Assembly (NCBI RefSeq): GCF_001577835.2
Contig: NC_029547.1
Location: forward strand, 64,537,110-64,601,109
From: Coturnix japonica
Taxonomy: Eukaryota; Chordata; Aves; Galliformes; Phasianidae
Reading direction: 5' to 3'
DNA length: 64,000 nucleotides
Within the stretch, counting starts at the first letter, position 1. The number at the start of each line of letters is the position of its first letter. The notes beneath the pieces were generated by a model that was not told the DNA's origin, did no database searches, and saw only the letters and a list, made by a program, of their open reading frames with translations. Below, in pieces: positions 57,876 through 64,000 of the stretch. Made by a program: the position numbers and the translations under genes.

Positions 57876-58745
57876 GGAGTTCTGCAGGAGGATCTCCTCC
57901 ATGCTTTCATCAGACACAGAGGTGAGACTAACTGGCCTGTCATTCCCTGGACCTCCTTTTTTTCCCCCTCCCTTTCTTGAAAATGGAGGTTGCGTTTCCA
58001 CTTTTTCTAGTGGGAACTTCACCAGATGGCCATGACCTTTCAAACAGGGTGGAAAGTGGTTCAGCATCTTCATCTGCCAGTTCCCTCAGAAATCCTGGAT
58101 TGATCTGGTCAGGTCCCATGGACTTGTGCACTCTGAGGTTCTTTAGATGATCTCAAACCTGATCTTCACTTACAGCAGGCAGATCTTCCTTCTCCAAGCT
58201 CTTACCATTGCTTTCTGCAGCTTGGGCGGTGTGGCTAGAGCTGTTGAAGACTGAGGCAAAGAAATCATTGAGCATCTCAGCTTTCTCTGTATCCCTTGTG
58301 ACCAGGTCTCCAGTTTCCTTCTGGAGAGGGCCCACATCCTCCCTGGTCTTCCTTTTATTACCGATACACCCGTAGAGTTTCTTCTTGCTCCCCTTAATGT
58401 CCCTGGCTAGATTTAATTCTAACCAGCTTTTAGCTTTCCAAACTGATCCCTAGCTGCTCAGACAGCTTCTCTGATGTCCTCCCAGATAACCTGCTTCCAC
58501 TCCCTTTAGGCTTTTGTTTTGTGTGTAAGAAAGACCAGGTGCTCCTTGTTGATTCACAGATGCCTCCTGACATCCTCACCTGCCTTCCTTTTTCTTGAGA
58601 TTCACTGATTCTAGGCTTGGAGAAGACAGTCCTTAAATACCAAGCAGAATTTTTGGGCCCTTCTTCCTTCCAGGCCTTCTCTCATGTCACCCTTTCAGAC
58701 AGTTCCCCAGAGAGTTTGAAGTCCACTCTCCTGAAGTCCAACATG
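57876..58745 (-). mobile_element. Older CR1 LINE, RT fingers, linker and endonuclease end
   Basis: It reads [19 protein letters not shown] (57960-57880), SGEVPTRK, HKSMGPDQINPGFLRELADED, then linker (KGSKKKLYGCIGNKRKT-type, 58400-58340) and LNLARDIKG. Similarity fades near 58745. Its 3' continuation is probably the piece at 53217-53797, on the other side of the younger CR1. Confidence 0.75.
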
Positions 58746-58774
58746 TATTGCAAGGGCAAACAGTCACAGAAGTT

Positions 58775-59150
58775 TCCAGTTTTTTTGTTGTGAGATGCCC
58801 AAAACTGAACACATCACTCAAGGTGCAGCCTCACCATTGCCAAATATAGGGGGACAGTAACCTCTCTAGTCCTGCTAGGCCTGGCTATGCTATTCCTGGT
58901 AGAAGGCAGGATGGTGTTGGCCTTCTTGGCCCTGTGGACACACTGCTGGCTAATGTTCTGCTGCTTGTTGGCTCACACCCCTAGATCCTTTTCCTCTGCA
59001 CAGTTTTTCAGCCAATCTGCCCCCAGCCCATAATGATGCATGGAGTCGTTGTGAGCAAAGTGCAAGACCTGGCAATTGGTCCTGTTGAAGTTCATGCAAT
59101 TGACCTCAGTCCATTGACACAGGCTACCTAAATCCCTCTGCACTATCTTC
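58775..59150 (-). mobile_element. CR1 LINE fragment (thumb and C-terminal domain)
   Basis: Mirrored blocks: [21 protein letters not shown]-like text, and the NMHHYGLGADWLKNCAEEKDLGV segment near 59050-58980. It ends near 59150 at the RDLGSLCQWTEVNCMNFNRT block. Confidence 0.75.
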
Positions 59151-59194
59151 ATTTTGTGAAATGTTTCTGAGATGATAATGAAGTATTTTGACCC

Positions 59195-59505
59195 ACTAGG
59201 CTATAGGATTTAGCAAAGCTTCTGATGCTGTTTCCCACAAGCTGCCAGACTTCAGCTTGGACAGATACACTCTTTGCTGGGTGGATGGCTGAGCCCTGAG
59301 GGGAGTTAAACCCAGATGGAGACCAGTCATGACTGGTGCTCTCCAGGGGTTGATACTGCATCCAGTCTGTATTAAATATCTTTATTGATGATCTGGATGA
59401 AGGAATTGAGTGCATCCTTAGTACATTTGCAAATAACAACAAGATGGGAGGAAGTGTTGATCTGTTTGAGGGCAGAGGAAGGATCTACAGAGGGATCTGG
59501 AGATG
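59195..59505 (+). mobile_element. CR1 LINE fragment, RT palm
   Basis: Plus strand: the SKAFDAVSHKLPDF-like start, RPVMTGALQGLILHPVC, then [11 protein letters not shown] and the decayed FADD block (FANNNKMGGSVDLFEG). It lies tail to tail with the previous minus-strand copy. Confidence 0.75.
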
Positions 59506-62500
59506 TTGACTTCACTGAAATCAATAATTAATTGCACAGTTGTGCACACAGAATTTTAATATTCTGCCCTCTAATTCTCACTTGAGAAACTTGGCTAACA
59601 TTCAAGTAATTTACTTAGACTGTCAGACTTCCAGTTCCTCCACATCTGATAATTGAAGATGTGAAAGCTAAAATACCATGCAAGGAAGAACTTGCAAGCA
59701 AATTTCAAGGGCAGCTTCAGTGTAGTACAAAACCAGCCACAATGAATACTGGATTTGTATTTCACTTTGATTTTTGTCTGCTTGGGTTCTGTGAATTAAA
59801 AGACTATTCAGGAAAGTTGACACTGTGATTTTATTTGCATTTTTTGCTATCAAACCAAGATGAAAACTTGGAGGGAGCATTGGAATTAATGAAATGTATA
59901 CGTCAGCTACAAGTTCTCATGTGTATGAGAACAAAAAAGAAGCTTGGAATGTAGTGCTGGGTTTCCGTTTTCTTGATTTCAATCTTAACTTTCATCAAAT
60001 AGAAGAGATTATGCATTTTTTATTGCATTTTCTCTGAAAAAAGCACTGCAGTAACACAGAAGCACACTGGAATTTTAGAGAACACGGTAGTCATTTTTTA
60101 ATATGTAATTCAATAACCACTTACATCTCAAAGTCAGCCTTCAGAACGCTTTTGAAAATGAATTTCAGTTTGCAAAAATACACTCTTGTTTGAGCATATT
60201 ACAGGAAAATCCTTCCAGCAGTTGCCAAGATGGGCTTTTTTGGAAGGTGCTGTTTGAATTTCTTAGGTAGGTGAAAAATAGTTACCAGAATATCTTTGCT
60301 TTCATCAGTCACCAGTAAAGGGCTGATGTTTGTATTTCATGCAAAGGGGTATACGGGAAGTCTTAGATGTCACTGTTCTGGTGACCACGGGTCATCTTTA
60401 TTTCCTTGCTTTTCCTTCTTCGTTATGCTGATGTTATGAGTCATTGCTGTGCTTGTGCTGTCTCCTGTGATATTACGTCAGTATTTAAAGCATCTCTAGT
60501 TTCAAGCTCCACAGTTTAGTTTTTGCCAAGACAACAGTTGTGCACGTAGTAAAACCTTAAGTGTATGCTCATTGATTTTATGGCTCTTTCTACCTACTTA
60601 GATTCTTTATGTCATAGCTCCTAAAGAACTGCATTGCATAATGCAGAAAGATTACTTATTTTTTAAACATTTTTGTCATCACAATCATAGAAATTTATTT
60701 ATCAGTTAAGTAACATTAGAACAAACACTGTAGTTAAGAAATAAATCATTACTGATTTACGACCTCTGTGACTTTTATTAGTATGTGTTTGATCCAGATT
60801 GAGCTTTGTGGATGCCTTCCAAATTGGGATATTCTTTGATTCTATGATTAATTCTTTGAAACACCCACAGAAATAAACAGGAATTCACTTGGTGGGTGTA
60901 GGTGATTCATGTAGATTGATGATTGTAGCGCAGAAAGGAGCAACTGCAGCTCTACAACAGAATTTTCTATTTCTACATAAGCTTTGGTTGTACGTACACT
61001 TGTTTACAAATGTGCTTTCTTGCAGCATGCCCAACAAATGACTGTTTTAAAATCTTCTTTCCTAAGAAACTTTACTGAAAACTGTCCTGTGCATCGCAGA
61101 ACTGGCTCAGTACATTCACATATAAATCTAATGGGAAGCAATTAATCTTTGTTTTGGTTTAAAAGATGCATTTGTTACATACAGCATAAAATAGGATCTG
61201 CTATGGACTGTCCAGGTTTCCTTTCAGTAGAATGCTTAACATCATCCTAATTTGTAAATCAATGTGTCCTGAGTCTTTTCCTGCTGACTCATCTTCTTTG
61301 ATATTCAGCTTGAAAACTGGTACCAGATATCTGCGTCAAGGCTCTGAGATCCAAGTGGGAGAAGCAGCCAAAAACTACTGCTCTATCTCAACTGTCACTA
61401 CAGGGAACACTTTCTTAAATGTGAGCGTTAATTTAGCAGTGACAAAAGCTGTCTGTTGTCTCTTTTCTACTGGTCAGCCATCATCCACCAGCACTGGGAA
61501 AGATCACAGGTATGAAATGACAAACATCACTGGGACCAGCCATTCATACTGTTCAATCAAGTCGCCTGGTATCTCCTATCAGGGTGACAAGGCAGATAAT
61601 AAATCTAGCTGTTTGACATCAGAGATGGAAGAAGTGATTGTAATAACATCGATACATCAAATCACGTATCACATCCACGTGGACTGAAACTCCTAATGAG
61701 AGAACACTAGATTTCAAGGCTGACATGTTCTGTGTGTCCTTGATACAACACAAGACTGCTTTGTTTGTGCTGCTTTGGAGAGGTGTAGAGAGCCTAACCA
61801 ATACAGTATGAGCAGCTTTAGACAAAATATTAATGCTTACCAATGACTTCTGTATTTCTGTGCTATGGAAACTTAAGCCTGAAAAGCAAGCTAGACTTCA
61901 AACTAATGGAATATTTTCTTTTCAAAGATGGGTCTGTTATTCCTAGATTGAACTATGCAATAAATGGAAAATCCTCATTTGCTGCATCACTGTCAGGTTT
62001 TCTTTTTGTGCTATTTTTGCAAGTAGATGGAAAAATATAGCCAAGCAGCCTTCTGATTGCTGAAGTCCTTCTCTCTATTGTAAACAAGTCACAAAAAAGG
62101 CTCCTACAACAGATACACAGAGGGATGTAATGAAAATTATTAGGCATCCCCTGGGAAGGCCTCCTGCTGGTCTCTAACAGATACCTTGCAACTCAGATAC
62201 AAATTCTGCACCCAGTTAATGTCCCCTATAAAAGCTAATCCATTTCTGTCTGCAAAGTCTGGCCTGGAGCTGGTTAACTGAAGTCTCTTAAAAGTCAGAA
62301 GACTGAACCCTGGGCTTTGTGAGGGGAATGTATGCATACAACTGCTTGGTGTTATTCCCTTACCATCTCATTTCTCTCAGTAACAATTCTAGGCCTACCA
62401 GCTGAGATACTGCTGTTTCTCAAACCTCCCACTCATTCAAAATCAGGTCTTTTGAGAAACTGCCACTTATCCTTGGCAGAAAATTAATGAAGCCAATCAT

Positions 62501-62756
62501 GAACACAGTACATCAGAAATTAGCTGAACAGCTGATTTTTTTTTTTTCTGGAGTGCATCTGGTATACCTGCTTCAGTCTGCCTCTTATATGTAAGAGTAG
62601 GTGAGGTGTAATATTGAATCCCACTTACTGAAAGAAAGATGGAGAAAGGAACACTGGGAAATAGCAAGTTCATTTATCAGTGCTAGAAAAACCACAAACA
62701 AAACAAATATTTACTAAGAAAATGAAAATAGGAAGAAGAATGCAATCACAACAATG
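59506..62756. other. AT-rich DNA without recognised genes or repeats
   Basis: A marked change from the repeat-dense region to the left: no CR1, LTR or array sequence. The longest frame (61232-61687, 151 codons) resembles nothing I know and has no splice or promoter support. A lone CR1-like octamer pair occurs near 60835. Confidence 0.5.
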
Positions 62757-63240
62757 TACATACATTGCTCCAAAAGTAGCGCCTCCTATTTATTTATTTG
62801 GAAACTAGAAGAGCTACAAAGAGCACAATAGCACTGTTTGATAAACTAAATTCCCAGCTGCAAAACAGTATTTTTCAGCATAGTCACTTCTCTTAACTAT
62901 GTATTTTTGTCAGTGATGAACAAGAGCTTGCATGGTATCTAGAACATGGCTTGTCTTTCACATCGCTGTTGCTGCTGCATTCCAACATACCACCCACCAC
63001 CTCACTGTTCTCACATCTACTATTTGGTCTTCACAAACTATCAACAAATATAGAGTCAATTAGTGCCATTTTCTTTTCTGTACCAAGAAATTCAGTCAGA
63101 CACCTTTGCTTTGTACATCTTTGTTCTCAGGTTCTCAGCTGAAAGCAGGCCATCCTTTGAAAACGTTGTTCTTGGAAGCTTTGTGAGACAGCACCATGTC
63201 CCCTGTCCTCACTTTGTGTTTAGGTTAAAGCTCTTTACCT
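62757..63240 (-). mobile_element. Mariner DNA transposon relic (Galluhop-like)
   Basis: The left end TGCTCCAAAAGTAGCGCCTC and the following TTTATTTGGAAACTAGAAGAGC, GCACAATAGCACTGTTTGATA and TTTTTCAGCATAGTCAC closely resemble the chicken mariner known as Galluhop/Mariner1. Further right, decayed transposase-derived sequence (TGAACAAGAGCTTGCATGG and onward) fades near 63240. The right terminal repeat is not seen, so the copy is truncated and inactive. Confidence 0.7.
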
Positions 63241-64000
63241 TTTGCAGATGTTTGTTGCCACTGATACAGGAACTCCCCCAGACAATTCACAGCTCGTCAC
63301 TATTTATCAGTAAGCCAATTTAATGAACTGTAAAGTGCCAGGGGGGAAAATAGAGGTTGCTCCTAGAGACTGCAGGAGAAATAAATTAAGTGTTCACTGA
63401 CAATAATTTCAAACCTTTGGGTTCATTAATTTCTGAGATAAGAATTACTACATTTGAAAAATGTAAAATGGAAACTACCAAAGCACCAATTTAGTGTTCA
63501 AGTTTCCTTAAATTTCACTGAGTAGATAGGGGAAACTAATCTTATGTCTATAGTACTGCTAAAGTATTTTAAATAATAGTACTTAAATATCTGTTGAGGA
63601 TCAAAACTTAAGTTCTTAGAGAAGATAAAGTCAATCCACTAAGTGGTCTGCACGTCCCCCCCCCCCCCTTTTTTTTTTGTTTTTCAATAGAAAATTGCCA
63701 TTTCAAATTATTTTGCTACTTTTTACTTTGTGTGAATTTATAAGGACTTTGTGAGAAAAGGGTATTTCCTCTAGAAGATATTGGCTTGAGCAATAGAATT
63801 AGTAAAAGCAAAGTACAAAGACACGAAATGTATCCATCTGAAAAACTTCCACCCTGGGACCCATTAACACTCCTCTCAAGAACTGTTCTTGATAGATGGC
63901 TAGAAATTTCTGATGACACGTGCACTATTTCGTGTTATCATTTGAAGAAACAGGGTGATGTTCTGCCCTTTAGGGTTTTCAAATGAATCAGATGAGTATT
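63241..64000. other. AT-rich DNA, nothing recognised; C13/T10 homopolymer pair
   Basis: No gene or transposon. A run of about 13 C (63656-63668) followed directly by about 10 T (63669-63678) is prone to slippage and sequencing error. Confidence 0.45.

Noticed and set aside
61232-61687. 151-codon plus-strand frame as a host gene
   Set aside because: No recognisable domain, no promoter or splice support, and composition like its AT-rich surroundings.

Overview
The window looks like avian nuclear DNA, most likely from a galliform (landfowl) or close relative. The evidence is dozens of CR1 LINE copies in both orientations with the bird-type octamer tail (repeats of ATTCTATG), avian ERV-type LTRs, a mariner relic resembling chicken Galluhop, and one small vertebrate neuropeptide gene. 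There is no prokaryotic gene organisation, tRNA, rRNA or CRISPR array. All calls were made by eye from the sequence; family names come from recognition, not from searches.

Layout. 1-3290: no recognisable gene. 3290-4540: a CpG island holding a complete three-exon CART prepropeptide gene (CARTPT-like, 110 residues) with a TATA box, a CRE-like site and a polyadenylation signal. It is the only intact host gene I can support. 5.5-21.2 kb: a dense nest of CR1 copies, LTRs and endogenous retrovirus (ERV) fossils inserted into one another. It includes a CR1 carrying both a solo LTR and a tRNA-headed, CR1-tailed SINE candidate, and an LTR split by two CR1s lying head to head.

21.8-41.8 kb: the most unusual part, three head-to-tail arrays of a ~540-bp GC-rich unit with about 9, 6 and 18 copies. 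Each array opens with the same ~150-bp leader. Arrays A and C stop at nearly the same point inside the unit and run into what look like homologous tails. Each unit carries paired ATGGCGGC (YY1-like) motifs, CCAAT motifs and an E2F-like GGCGGGA motif, so the unit resembles a CpG-type promoter more than a simple satellite. Part of array C (about 34.15-37.79 kb, ending at a single N, and a shorter patch near 39.7-40.1 kb) is full of extra bases compared with its neighbours and seems to repeat clean units nearby. I read this as unpolished or falsely duplicated assembly.

42-59.5 kb: more CR1s and ERV fossils, including a near-complete CR1 (about 53.8-57.9 kb, minus strand) with an SGNH-esterase-like ORF1, endonuclease and reverse transcriptase. 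It is flanked by pieces that probably belong to one older CR1. 59.5-64 kb: quiet AT-rich DNA with one mariner relic.

The parts do not form an operon or pathway. The CART gene stands alone beside a repeat-rich domain. The CR1 machinery explains most of the repeats and probably mobilised the SINE candidate and the tiny tail insertion at 51.06 kb.
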